Positions 1-7,106 of a stretch of DNA of 21,504 bases are shown here, piece by piece. Origin of the DNA: a virus. Numbering within the stretch: position 1 is the first letter of the stretch; every line of letters begins with the position of its first letter. Both the position numbers and the translations under genes were made by a program. The stretch is taken from positions 1 to 21,504 of IMG/VR virus record IMGVR_UViG_3300031977_000291; one strand, written 5' to 3'. The notes below the pieces were generated by a model. It had not been told where the DNA came from and searched no databases. It saw only the letters and a list, made by a program, of their open reading frames with translations.

Positions 1-2
1 GT

Positions 3-3000
3 GCAACAGTCACCACAGCCGAAATAAACATCATGGATGGTGATACGTCTGCCAGTGCTACTACTGTAGTAGACGCTGACCGTGTTGTCTTCAACGATGC
101 AGGAACTATGAAACAGGTGGCGGTCACAGACTTAGCTGCCTATTTTGATGACGAAATTACGGCGATGCCAAACCTTGTTACCACCGCAGCTACGACTGTG
201 GGGGCACTCAACTCTGGTTCGATCACGTCTGGTTTTGGTACGATTGACACAGGATCGTCAACCATAACAACCACAGGTTTAATTACAGGCGGTTCTCTGG
301 ATATTGACGATGTAGTTATCAACGGCACAACAATCGGTCACACGGATGATACCGATTTGCTTACCGTTGCTAGTGGGCTGCTGACTGTGGCAGGTGAAAT
401 ATCTGTGACTACACTGGATATAGGTGGTACAAATGTAACGTCTACAGCAGCGGAATTAAACATTCTTGATGGTGTAACGTCCACGGCAGCAGAACTAAAC
501 ATTCTTGATGGTGTAACGTCCACGGCAGCAGAACTAAACATTCTTGATGGTGTTACTGCTACCACTGCAGAGCTTAACTACAGTGACACAGGTGCTGCTG
601 TAGGCACAGTTGTAGCTAGTAAAGTAGTTACAGCAGATGCTAATAAAGACGTAGCCAGCTTCCGTAATATTACTTTAACAGGTGAGTTGGACGCAGGTTC
701 GCTTGACGTATCAGGTGACGCAGACATTGATGGAACCCTAGAAGCAGATGCGATTACGGTTAATGGTACAGCACTAAATACAGTTATTGCAGGAGTAACA
801 GTTGCTAATGCTACTTTGGCAGCAACAACTACCGTTACTGACAGCACAGCTAACACTAACTTCCCTGTTGTGTTCCATGACGAATCAAATGGACTGCTGG
901 ATGACACTGGTGCTTTGCGATATAATCCAAGCACAGGCGAACTGTTAGTACCTAAACTTACTGTGGCAGGTACAACGACCACCGTAGATACCGTTACGAT
1001 GAATGCAGCAAATGCCATTATTTTCGAGGGTGCCACTGCTGACGCTAACGAAACTACACTTACTATTATAGACCCGACGGCGGACCGCACGATTAACCTT
1101 CCCGACCAGTCGGGCACAATTCCTTTGCTGGCTGCAGCAAGTAACACAGCCATTACGTCTACCCCTGCCGAACTAAATATCCTTGACGGTGCTACAGTAG
1201 TCGTAGGCGAAATCAACGCACTTGATTTGGGTTCAACAGCAGTCGGTAACGCTATTGCATCTAAGGCAGTTATACTAGACTCCAATAAAGACTACACAGG
1301 CATTCGCAACTTTACAATTACTGGTGAGTTGGATGCAGGTTCTCTTGACATATCCGGTGATGCAGACATTGACGGTACTTTAGAAGCTGATGCAATCACG
1401 TTAGATGGCACAGCGATTACCACAGTAGCTACTCTGTCCACTGGTATATCTAATGGCAATCTGCCTGTGTTTACTAGCGGTGCTGCCGACAATGACTTCT
1501 TACGTATTGACGGTACATCCATTGAAGGACGTTCTGCATCAGAGGTGCTGTCGGATATAGCAGCAGCACCAGCGGCAGGAAGTTCTAACATTGTTACAAC
1601 GGGTGCGATAAACAGTGGCAGCATCACCAGCGGATTCGGTGCTATTGATAATGGATCAAGTGCCATAACAACTACGGGCACAATTACCTTTGGCAGTATA
1701 TCAGATGGCACAATAACGGCCACAGCATTTGTTGACGAAGACGACATGGCGTCTAACAGTGCAACTCTTATTCCTACACAGCAATCTGTTAAAGCCTACG
1801 TTGATAATGAGATAACTGGTGCGGGTGCTATGGCTAGCTTCCAAGTGGAAGATGATGACGGCACAGAAGTTACAATCAACAACGCCAAAGAACTAAAGTT
1901 TATCGGTTCAGGAATAACCACTAACTTTACTGACACGTCCACGGGCAATGACGGTGATCCATTTGATCTTACATTTACAGTTGACGCTGCACAGACAGGC
2001 ATTACCTCTATCTTGGCTACAGACTTAAAGATTGGTGAGGATGACCAGACCAAGATTGACTTTGAGACTGCAGACGAAATACATTTCTATGCGGCTAACG
2101 TGGAACAGGTATACTTGGGTGACAACATCTTTGGGCCACAGTCTGACAGTGACGTTGACTTGGGCAGCAGTTCTGTGCGGTGGAAGGATGCGTATGTAGA
2201 TAGCATCACCGTAACAGGCGAGGTAGACGGTGCTACCCTAGATATATCAGGAAATGCAGATATTGATGGCACCCTTGAAGCTGATGCTATTACAGTGGAT
2301 GGGACTGCGCTAGATACGTTCATTGGTAACACTCTCACTGCATTCCCTACAAATACGGATGCAGCCTCTAGTGATCTATTAGTCGTATATGATGTAACAG
2401 CAAGTAGGTGGGAAAAACAAACTATAGCTAATGCTGCATTGGCAGGACCAACTGGCCCAACAGGACCCACTGGACCCACTGGTCCCACTGGACCTGCTGG
2501 CGATGATGGTGGTGCTGGACCCACTGGCCCTGCTGGCCCTGCTGGACCGACTGGTTCTGCTGGCCCTGCTGGCCCTGCTGGACCAACTGGACCGACTGGC
2601 CCTACTGGCCCAACTGGATCAACGGGGCCAACCGGACCATCAGGACCGACAGCAGGAAACATTGACGGCAATTTGGTTCTGTACGCCGAAGGCTCAAACA
2701 ACCACCGTGTGGATGTAAGGCAAGGGTCTGCGAAGGCTTGGCACAGCTATGTTGGCACAGGAACCGTAAGCACAAGTGACAGCTACAATGTCTCAGCATT
2801 AGCCGATCTTGGAACAGGGTCTTATCGCACCAGTTTCACAAATTCCACCAGCAATTCAGATTACTCTGTAACAACTTCAGCAAACTTTAATGACTCTCAA
2901 TGTGACATTGCTGGGGTTGTGAGCAGAGCAACGACAAGTTGTGACACTGATTGTATGCACGATGATGGTGGCGCACGTGACATGGCAGACGTTTACCTTA

Positions 3001-3023
3001 CGCTTCACGGAGACTTAGCGTAA
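3..3023 (+). CDS. Phage tail fibre protein with collagen-like stalk (5' end outside window)
   Basis: Receptor-binding fibre candidate, exposed on the virion tail. The frame is open to the left edge (the residues before the first in-window ATG at 33 continue the fibre-like pattern), so the N-terminal virion-attachment part is missing and 1006 residues are visible. Domains in order, numbered from base 3: Thr/Ala/Ser/Gly-rich beta-repeat region (about 1-800) with repeated [10 protein letters not shown] units and a thrice-used [10 protein letters not shown] module; a segment with [14 protein letters not shown] near 590, a recurrent phage-fibre motif; 23 uninterrupted Gly-X-Y triplets (815-883); and a C-terminal tip of about 120 residues. 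The tip carries [12 protein letters not shown] and [10 protein letters not shown], matching the tip pattern common in phage fibres, plus several Cys near the end. The stop TAA overlaps the next ATG by one base. Fibre identity is firm; receptor and trimerisation are inference. Confidence 0.88.
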   Translation, partial: ATVTTAEINIMDGDTSASATTVVDADRVVFNDAGTMKQVAVTDLAAYFDDEITAMPNLVTTAATTVGALNSGSITSGFGTIDTGSSTITTTGLITGGSLDIDDVVINGTTIGHTDDTDLLTVASGLLTVAGEISVTTLDIGGTNVTSTAAELNILDGVTSTAAELNILDGVTSTAAELNILDGVTATTAELNYSDTGAAVGTVVASKVVTADANKDVASFRNITLTGELDAGSLDVSGDADIDGTLEADAITVNGTALNTVIAGVTVANATLAATTTVTDSTANTNFPVVFHDESNGLLDDTGALRYNPSTGELLVPKLTVAGTTTTVDTVTMNAANAIIFEGATADANETTLTIIDPTADRTINLPDQSGTIPLLAAASNTAITSTPAELNILDGATVVVGEINALDLGSTAVGNAIASKAVILDSNKDYTGIRNFTITGELDAGSLDISGDADIDGTLEADAITLDGTAITTVATLSTGISNGNLPVFTSGAADNDFLRIDGTSIEGRSASEVLSDIAAAPAAGSSNIVTTGAINSGSITSGFGAIDNGSSAITTTGTITFGSISDGTITATAFVDEDDMASNSATLIPTQQSVKAYVDNEITGAGAMASFQVEDDDGTEVTINNAKELKFIGSGITTNFTDTSTGNDGDPFDLTFTVDAAQTGITSILATDLKIGEDDQTKIDFETADEIHFYAANVEQVYLGDNIFGPQSDSDVDLGSSSVRWKDAYVDSITVTGEVDGATLDISGNADIDGTLEADAITVDGTALDTFIGNTLTAFPTNTDAASSDLLVVYDVTASRWEKQTIANAALAGPTGPTGPTGPTGPTGPAGDDGGAGPTGPAGPAGPTGSAGPAGPAGPTGPTGPTGPTGSTGPTGPSGPTAGNIDGNLVLYAEGSNNHRVDVRQGSAKAWHSYVGTGTVSTSDSYNVSALADLGTGSYRTSFTNSTSNSDYSVTTSANFNDSQCDIAGVVSRATTSCDTDCMHDDGGARDMADVYLTLHGDLA
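210..287 (+). repeat. Fibre module [10 protein letters not shown], copy 1 of 2
   Basis: Encodes 26 residues starting [17 protein letters not shown]. The partner at 1611-1688 starts [17 protein letters not shown]. The pair shows that a second, independent module type was duplicated within the same gene. Confidence 0.85.
438..554 (+). repeat. Three tandem 39-bp units in the fibre gene
   Basis: Units at 438-476, 477-515 and 516-554 each encode the 13 residues [13 protein letters not shown]. Units 2 and 3 differ only at their last base, while unit 1 differs from unit 2 by four synonymous changes. A decayed fourth unit ([13 protein letters not shown]) follows directly, and single relatives occur upstream ([10 protein letters not shown] at the window start) and near 1161 ([10 protein letters not shown]). 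The array is in frame and part of the fibre coding sequence. Confidence 0.95.
678..776 (+). repeat. Fibre module [10 protein letters not shown], copy 1 of 3
   Basis: Encodes a 33-residue module beginning [19 protein letters not shown] and ending in NGTAL. Related copies lie at 1320-1418 and 2214-2312. Protein identity between copies is high while many third codon positions differ, so these are older duplications than the 39-bp tandem units. Confidence 0.88.
1320..1418 (+). repeat. Fibre module [10 protein letters not shown], copy 2 of 3
   Basis: Second copy, beginning [19 protein letters not shown]. It follows the same lead-in as copy 1: an ASK.V...NKD stretch and then R-N, visible from about 1257. 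The duplicated unit is therefore longer than the 33-residue core. Confidence 0.88.
1611..1688 (+). repeat. Fibre module [10 protein letters not shown], copy 2 of 2
   Basis: Second copy of the module at 210-287, differing at a handful of residues and at many synonymous positions. Confidence 0.85.
2214..2312 (+). repeat. Fibre module [10 protein letters not shown], copy 3 of 3
   Basis: Third and most diverged copy, beginning [19 protein letters not shown] and keeping the shared core [12 protein letters not shown]. It lies shortly before the collagen-like stalk and after a [17 protein letters not shown] segment of the type found in phage fibres. Confidence 0.85.
2445..2651 (+). repeat. Collagen-like Gly-X-Y stalk, 23 triplets
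   Basis: Twenty-three consecutive Gly-X-Y triplets with no frame break, mostly GPT and GPA with single GDD, GGA, GSA, GST and GPS. Proline occupies X in 19 triplets and never occupies Y; Y is Thr in 14, Ala in 7, Asp in 1 and Ser in 1. Collagen-like segments of this kind form trimeric stalks in phage fibres. The DNA is a GGN-CCN-ACN near-repeat, so both other strands and frames stay open and create shadow reading frames here. Confidence 0.95.
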
Positions 3024-3454
3024 TGACTAAGCTGATTGACCGTATCGACTGGGCCAAAAACAACCTCAAGCCACACCGCACTGAATATGTGGTCGTCTAC
3101 GAAGACGTGGACATGGACTGCGCTGCTGTCTTGCACCCAGACCCTAACTGCATGGCGGCTCTGATGCACGGGGGTATCATGCCCCCAGCATGGGTAAAGT
3201 TACAACTCAAGGAAGATGAACAACGTCCAGACTTCACCAGCCACCATGACTTCAACGGCCATTTGTTACACGAAACGGAGCCGATGGGTCCTTTGACCGA
3301 AGAGCAAGCCATCGAGTGGCTTGTTCAAGTCGATATCCCAAGACACATCTGGGAAACATGGAATGAAGGCAATAAACCCAAGATGGTGATATGTCGCAAA
3401 TCACAACTGCCGCCCACAAGAGAGTGGCGCAACGCTTGGCGCATAGCCGCATAA
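3023..3454 (+). CDS. Unknown protein downstream of tail fibre
   Basis: 143 residues, start ATG overlapping the fibre stop by one base, so probably translationally coupled to it. No family is recognised. The visible features are a soluble, Trp/His/Pro-containing protein with a TEYVVVYEDVD strand-like segment near residue 20, a central AALMHGGIMPPAW stretch (about 45-58) and a Trp-rich C-terminal part (IEWLVQVDIPRHIWETW). There is no signal peptide or membrane segment. Its codons are visibly richer in C at third positions than those of the two genes that follow. Position suggests a fibre-associated or fibre-assembly role, but this is inference only. Confidence 0.75.
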   Translation: MTKLIDRIDWAKNNLKPHRTEYVVVYEDVDMDCAAVLHPDPNCMAALMHGGIMPPAWVKLQLKEDEQRPDFTSHHDFNGHLLHETEPMGPLTEEQAIEWLVQVDIPRHIWETWNEGNKPKMVICRKSQLPPTREWRNAWRIAA

Positions 3455-3469
3455 ACAGGAGAAAACACA

Positions 3470-3835
3470 ATGACCACGACCTATGTCATCGACAAAGATG
3501 GAAATAGTGCAGATGCGTCTGCTGTCACACTACCGTCTGACAGGCACTTCCGGGATGCTTGGAGTTTGTCTGGTGACGTAATTAGTGAAGACCTTGCTAT
3601 TGCCAAAACTATGATGAAAGAAGAAATTAGGTATGTAAGAAAAGCTTTGTTACAATCTCTTGATACTGATTACATGAGGGCTTTAGAGGCTTCTGCAGAT
3701 ACTTCTAGTATTGTAAGTTCCAAACAAGCCCTTCGTGATGCCCCTGCAACGCAAGCAATAACTGATGCTACCACAATTTCTGAATTAAAAGCCGCTTGGC
3801 CTTCGTGTTGCGGTACTAGCCCCTATGAGGATTAA
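3470..3835 (+). CDS. Probable phage tail assembly chaperone-like protein
   Basis: 121 residues, with a clear AGGAG ribosome site at 3457-3461, eight bases before the ATG. An FRDAWSLSGDVI segment (residues 27-38) is followed by an amphipathic helix, RKALLQSLD (57-65), ALRDAPA (87-93) and LKAAWP (106-111). The order R..R..LL...D, then LRD.P, then WP is the pattern of the tail-assembly-chaperone family usually placed next to tail fibres (PF16778-like). Such proteins help fold or attach fibres and are not necessarily in the virion. The position just after the fibre supports this. The usual DW after LL is replaced by DTDY and the C-terminus ends in an unusual SCCGTSPYED, so the family assignment is moderate. 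Confidence 0.6.
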   Translation: MTTTYVIDKDGNSADASAVTLPSDRHFRDAWSLSGDVISEDLAIAKTMMKEEIRYVRKALLQSLDTDYMRALEASADTSSIVSSKQALRDAPATQAITDATTISELKAAWPSCCGTSPYED

Positions 3836-3837
3836 AA

Positions 3838-4386
3838 ATGAGAAATACGTGGCAAATGTGGAGTGCGGGAATATCTGAAGAAACCATTAAAGAAATAGAA
3901 CAACAAACCGAATCAGTACCACAACAAGAAGCCACCGTATTTGCTGGGGCAAAAAGTATACCGGACGTTAGACGTTCTAACATTAAGTGGCTTACAGGAA
4001 ACTCTTTTGTTTTAAACATCCTTTGGGCGTATGTACAAGAAGCTAATAGAAATGCTTTTAATGTAGATGTTTGTCAGGTAGCTGACATACAGTATACAGA
4101 GTATCATGCTTCTGAAAAAGGACACTACGGATTACACCACGATATAAATTGGGAATCAACTAAAGCATTTGATAGAAAACTATCGGTAACTGTTCAGCTA
4201 TCTTCCCCAAATGATTATGAGGGTGGAAACTTTTCTTTTACAGAAGTAGAGACTCCTCCGAAGCAGTCTAGAGCCAAAGGAACGGTATTAATATTTCCTA
4301 GCTACCTACAGCATCAAGTAACACCCGTGACAAAGGGCGTTAGAAAATCTTTAGTCGCATGGTTTGAAGGTCCAAGATGGAGATAG
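3838..4386 (+). CDS. 2-oxoglutarate/Fe(II)-dependent dioxygenase (prolyl-hydroxylase-like)
   Basis: 182 residues. The ATG at 3838 is preceded by GAGG at 3827-3830. The double-stranded beta-helix signature is complete: iron ligands H100-x-D102 in YGLHHDINW, distal H159 in LQHQVTPV, and a 2-oxoglutarate-binding R169 ten residues further on (KGVRKSLVAW). The H-x-D to His spacing of 57 is normal. EGGNFSF near 128-134 and GTVLIFPSYLQH near 148-159 match the prolyl 4-hydroxylase/PKHD-type fold. The enzyme would couple 2-oxoglutarate decarboxylation to hydroxylation of a protein or small molecule; the substrate is not visible. It sits in the late structural operon, not with nucleotide metabolism, which favours a virion-protein substrate such as the fibre (inference). 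The gene is visibly A/T-richer than 3023-3454. Confidence 0.88.
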   Translation: MRNTWQMWSAGISEETIKEIEQQTESVPQQEATVFAGAKSIPDVRRSNIKWLTGNSFVLNILWAYVQEANRNAFNVDVCQVADIQYTEYHASEKGHYGLHHDINWESTKAFDRKLSVTVQLSSPNDYEGGNFSFTEVETPPKQSRAKGTVLIFPSYLQHQVTPVTKGVRKSLVAWFEGPRWR

Positions 4387-4397
4387 TAACAGGTTAA

Positions 4398-4598
4398 ATG
4401 AAGATGACAATGGAACCCGTACTCAAAACACAAATGGAACTTGAAGCACACGAAAAAGAGTGCGCCATTCGCTATGCTGCTGTGCAGGAAAAGCTAGAGG
4501 GTCTAGACAAGCGTATGTGGCGTCTAGAGGCGTTGATTATGGCGTCTACGGTGGGCGTGGTAGCGTTGATTATTACAGTTGTAATGAAGTTAGGGTAG
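4398..4598 (+). CDS. Small XhlA/holin-like membrane protein
   Basis: 66 residues. A charged amphipathic helix (about 5-44, with AHEKECAIRYAAVQEKLEGL) is followed by a single hydrophobic segment from about 45 to 64 (LIMASTVGVVALIITVVM) and a Lys-Leu-Gly end. An N-terminal coiled coil and a C-terminal membrane anchor is the architecture of haemolysin XhlA-type and some phage holin or lysis-accessory proteins. A lysis role is inferred from architecture only, and no endolysin is present in the window. Three in-frame ATGs lie at 4398, 4404 and 4410. AGG at 4391-4393 fits the second one better by spacing, so the start is uncertain by two codons. Confidence 0.65.
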   Translation: MKMTMEPVLKTQMELEAHEKECAIRYAAVQEKLEGLDKRMWRLEALIMASTVGVVALIITVVMKLG

Positions 4599-4601
4599 GC
4601 G

Positions 4602-5948
4602 ATGTCAGACGATACAGACGACAAAATTGTTAACATCTCTCAGGCGGATAAAGATGTTATAAAGCAGATGGAGGATCAGGCAAAAACCAGTTCTGAACTT
4701 CCAACTGGGGCCACGATTGATCCCGAAGATCAAACAGTTCAAACAAACGAGTTGCTCACTACTGCAGGAAAACAGATTGATTCTCCTACTGATGTTACTC
4801 AACCTACAGCTATAACTAGCACAGATCAAACTAAACCAACTACGTTTGACGCCGGTACCTTTGACGCAACACAAAAAGCAGGTGAAGTTGGTACGGCAGC
4901 GGCTGCAAAGGGCAAAGTATCCGACGAATCTGTGATGACTGCTGCACAGGGCACTGTTTCTCCCGAAGCATTAGCTACCGCAGCAACCCAAGAACTTGAC
5001 CCGAAAGCAACTACTCGCTACCAACTTGCAGAGTTGTTCAAGGGTATTGAAGAGGGTGGCCCTCCCCCTGCGTGGGCTGCACCTGCTGTCCGTAAAGTAA
5101 CAGCCGTCATGCAGCAACGTGGTTTGGGTGCGTCTTCTATGGCTGCAGCCGCTACGATGCAAGCGATGATGGAGTCTGGTATTCCTATCGCAGCCCAAGA
5201 CGCACAAAAGTACGCCACTATTCAACTGCAAAACCTGAACAATGAACAACAGGCTGCACTGCAAAACGCAGCCGCTGTGCTGCAGATGGACATGGCTAAC
5301 CTCAACAACAGACAACAAGCTGCAGTAAACAACGCCAAAGCGTTTCTTTCTATGGACATGCAAGACGTAACAAACGAACAGCAGTCCAACAACCTGACCT
5401 ACCAGTCCAAGCTACAAGCGTTGCTGTCCGACCAAGCTGCCGACAACGCAGCCAAACAATTCAACGCAAAGTCAGAAAACGAAATCAACACGTTCTTTGC
5501 AGAGATGGGTGCGTCGATTGAAGCGTCAAACATCAACCGTGACATAGCTGTTAAGCAGTTTAACTCAAACCAAAAGGTTGCAATCGCACAGTTTAATTCT
5601 CAAATGGACGTTGCGGCAGACCAATTCAACGCAAATATGCGCCTTGAAATAGATCAAAGCAACGCCGTGTGGCGGCGCACAGTAAACACTCGTAACACTG
5701 CTGCACAAAACGAAGCAAACAGACAAAATGCACTGAACTTGTTGGGTATTCAACAAAACGCACTAAACAACTTGTGGCAAAGGTATCGTGACAAGGCTGC
5801 GTGGACAATGAAAATATCAGAAAACGCAAAGGACCGCGCACACAATGCTGCCATGCAGTCTGCAGCGATTGCTGCTAATGCAGATGCGTACGACACGAAG
5901 TATGATAACTACTTAAAACACGAAATAATTGATAAGATCTGGGGATAA
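4602..5948 (+). CDS. Putative virion structural protein with hendecad coiled-coil repeats
   Basis: 448 residues and no named family recognised. An acidic Thr/Gln-rich N-terminus (1-90) and an Ala-rich helical part are followed by RGLGASSMAAAA (173-184), a sequence I associate with structural proteins of marine phages. Three 22-residue units then begin around NLNNEQQ, NLNNRQQ and DVTNEQQ (211-276). Further on is a run of 11-residue units, with QFN at 286, 319, 330 and 341 and relatives at 352 and 363. The C-terminus is basic, then acidic, ending HEIIDKIWG. The 11- and 22-residue periods predict a long helical bundle or right-handed coiled coil. Gln/Asn/Ala content is very high and there is no Cys. 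The position before the large virion proteins suggests a neck, tail or internal component, but that is inference. Confidence 0.75.
   Translation: MSDDTDDKIVNISQADKDVIKQMEDQAKTSSELPTGATIDPEDQTVQTNELLTTAGKQIDSPTDVTQPTAITSTDQTKPTTFDAGTFDATQKAGEVGTAAAAKGKVSDESVMTAAQGTVSPEALATAATQELDPKATTRYQLAELFKGIEEGGPPPAWAAPAVRKVTAVMQQRGLGASSMAAAATMQAMMESGIPIAAQDAQKYATIQLQNLNNEQQAALQNAAAVLQMDMANLNNRQQAAVNNAKAFLSMDMQDVTNEQQSNNLTYQSKLQALLSDQAADNAAKQFNAKSENEINTFFAEMGASIEASNINRDIAVKQFNSNQKVAIAQFNSQMDVAADQFNANMRLEIDQSNAVWRRTVNTRNTAAQNEANRQNALNLLGIQQNALNNLWQRYRDKAAWTMKISENAKDRAHNAAMQSAAIAANADAYDTKYDNYLKHEIIDKIWG
5232..5696 (+). repeat. 22- and 11-residue protein repeat region
   Basis: Encodes residues 211-365 of the structural protein. 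Units of 22 residues are aligned on EQQ/RQQ/EQQ (residues 215, 237, 259). After a phase shift there are units of 11 residues aligned on QFN (286, 319, 330, 341) and degenerate QSN and TRN (352, 363). The DNA itself is diverged; the repeat is evident at protein level. Confidence 0.8.
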
Positions 5949-5951
5949 CAG

Positions 5952-6557
5952 ATGAGTTGGCTTTCTAAACTTGTAGGCGGTAAAACATTGAAAATTGCAG
6001 CAATTGCTGCTGCAGGATATGCAGGTAGAGAGTATATATTTGGAAATCAAATAGGGTCTGTATACGACACTGCAACAGGAAAATACATACCGGGGGGTTA
6101 CTCCGGAGGTAACTTTGCGGCTAAGACTTTTAATTACTTGGGTGTTACGCCGTTTTCTGAAACTAAGATTGGTTCATTTTTACAGCCACTTACCAGTAAG
6201 TATACTCCGGGACTTACTTTAGATCCCGTAGGGGATGCGGTAGCTGCAGGAGCAAGGGCTTTAACTGCTCAACAAAGATTTGATGCTATGCCCACTGCTG
6301 GGGGAATACAAGCTTCAGGAGTTCGTTCAGACACTAATTTTCAAGCGGGACAAGCTGGCAAGTTTCCAATCGGTAATAATGGGCAAGTTGGTACTGCTCT
6401 AGGCAGTGAGGCCATGAGACAATATCTTGCAAAACAAGTACGTATGATGGGCCTTCCTGTAGCTTCAGGGTTACCTACCGGTTCTTCTGTGTCAACGGCA
6501 GGATTAGCCGCTACTACAAGTGCAAAACGTAGGCAGTACAAAGGACTCGTAAGCTGA
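5952..6557 (+). CDS. Unknown late protein with hydrophobic N-terminal helix
   Basis: 201 residues, preceded by GGGGA at 5941-5945. A short hydrophobic stretch (KIAAIAAAGYAG, about 14-25) lies near the N-terminus without a signal-peptidase site. The rest is Gly/Ala/Thr/Ser-rich with YIPGGYSGGNFAAKTF and repeated small-residue patches, and a basic end (SAKRRQYKGLVS). No family is recognised. The stop TGA overlaps the next ATG by one base. Composition and position fit a minor virion or ejection-related protein; no catalytic motif is visible. Confidence 0.7.
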   Translation: MSWLSKLVGGKTLKIAAIAAAGYAGREYIFGNQIGSVYDTATGKYIPGGYSGGNFAAKTFNYLGVTPFSETKIGSFLQPLTSKYTPGLTLDPVGDAVAAGARALTAQQRFDAMPTAGGIQASGVRSDTNFQAGQAGKFPIGNNGQVGTALGSEAMRQYLAKQVRMMGLPVASGLPTGSSVSTAGLAATTSAKRRQYKGLVS

Positions 6558-7105
6558 TGATGGATAAAATTACAGCACTTGCTGTACCTCCGGGAAACTC
6601 TCTTACAGATGCTCCCGGCAAATGGCAGTGGGAGCAACCACCCCGGTTTCCAAATCCGGATGACGCTGTTGATTACGCTGTAGAGATGATGACAAACGGC
6701 CCTGTTCGTGACGACATGTTGAAAATGATGTTGGCTGGAATTACTGTGGAGGAGCTAGTTGAACAGCTTTCCTTTAAAGGATTTATGGCAGGAGCGTTTA
6801 CACCTGACGTGGCAGAAATTATCAAGCCCGCGCTAGGAATTACTCTTGTTGACATGGCATTACAAGAGGGGTTTGAACCTCAAATGTTTGTTGACGAAAA
6901 ACCAGTGGAAGGACAAGTAGAGGATTCTACGTTCTTTGAGATTGCAAAGGATAGAAACCCAGAGTTGTATGACGCCATGAACGAGATGATAAACAAAGAA
7001 CAGCGTATGGCTAGTTCGAATGATGAGAGAGCTACCGTTACTTATCCTCAACAAAAACCATCTTCTGAGTCATTTCTTAACGTGCCCACAGAAAAGGTAG
7101 AGTAG
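6557..7105 (+). CDS. Unknown late protein (PPGNSLT / PGKWQWE type)
   Basis: 182 residues. The N-terminus carries VPPGNSLTDAPGKWQWEQPP (about 10-29), followed by DDAVDYAVEMM, an AGITVEELVEQLSFKGFMAGAF core (about 60-81) and a FTPDVAEIIKPALG segment. I recall the combination of PGN.LT, PGKW.WE.PPR, AG.TVEE and FTPDVAE from late proteins of marine phages, but I know no assigned function. It is soluble, acidic in the second half, and has a disordered C-terminus rich in Ser/Glu/Lys. There are start codons at 6557 and 6560; the first overlaps the upstream stop. Placement between virion genes suggests an assembly or structural role (inference). Confidence 0.72.
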   Translation: MMDKITALAVPPGNSLTDAPGKWQWEQPPRFPNPDDAVDYAVEMMTNGPVRDDMLKMMLAGITVEELVEQLSFKGFMAGAFTPDVAEIIKPALGITLVDMALQEGFEPQMFVDEKPVEGQVEDSTFFEIAKDRNPELYDAMNEMINKEQRMASSNDERATVTYPQQKPSSESFLNVPTEKVE

Positions 7106-7106
7106 T

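Noticed and set aside
438-554. Short regularly repeated DNA resembling a CRISPR array
   Set aside because: The 39-bp units are directly contiguous with no spacers, are in frame with the fibre gene, and encode a known fibre-type motif.
578-1285. 235-residue minus-strand open frame opposite the fibre
   Set aside because: Low-complexity Val/Ala/Ser sequence caused by the Thr/Ala-rich fibre codons on the other strand; no motif, no ribosome site.
2087-2701. Minus-strand open frame with Gly-Pro-Val repeats
   Set aside because: It is the antisense image of the GGN-CCN-ACN collagen repeat; periodic DNA keeps all frames open. It has no start context and lies entirely inside the fibre gene.
2431-2718. 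Plus-strand frame rich in Leu-Ala-Leu over the collagen repeat
   Set aside because: It is a second frame of the same GGN-CCN-ACN repeat, low-complexity and nested in the fibre gene.
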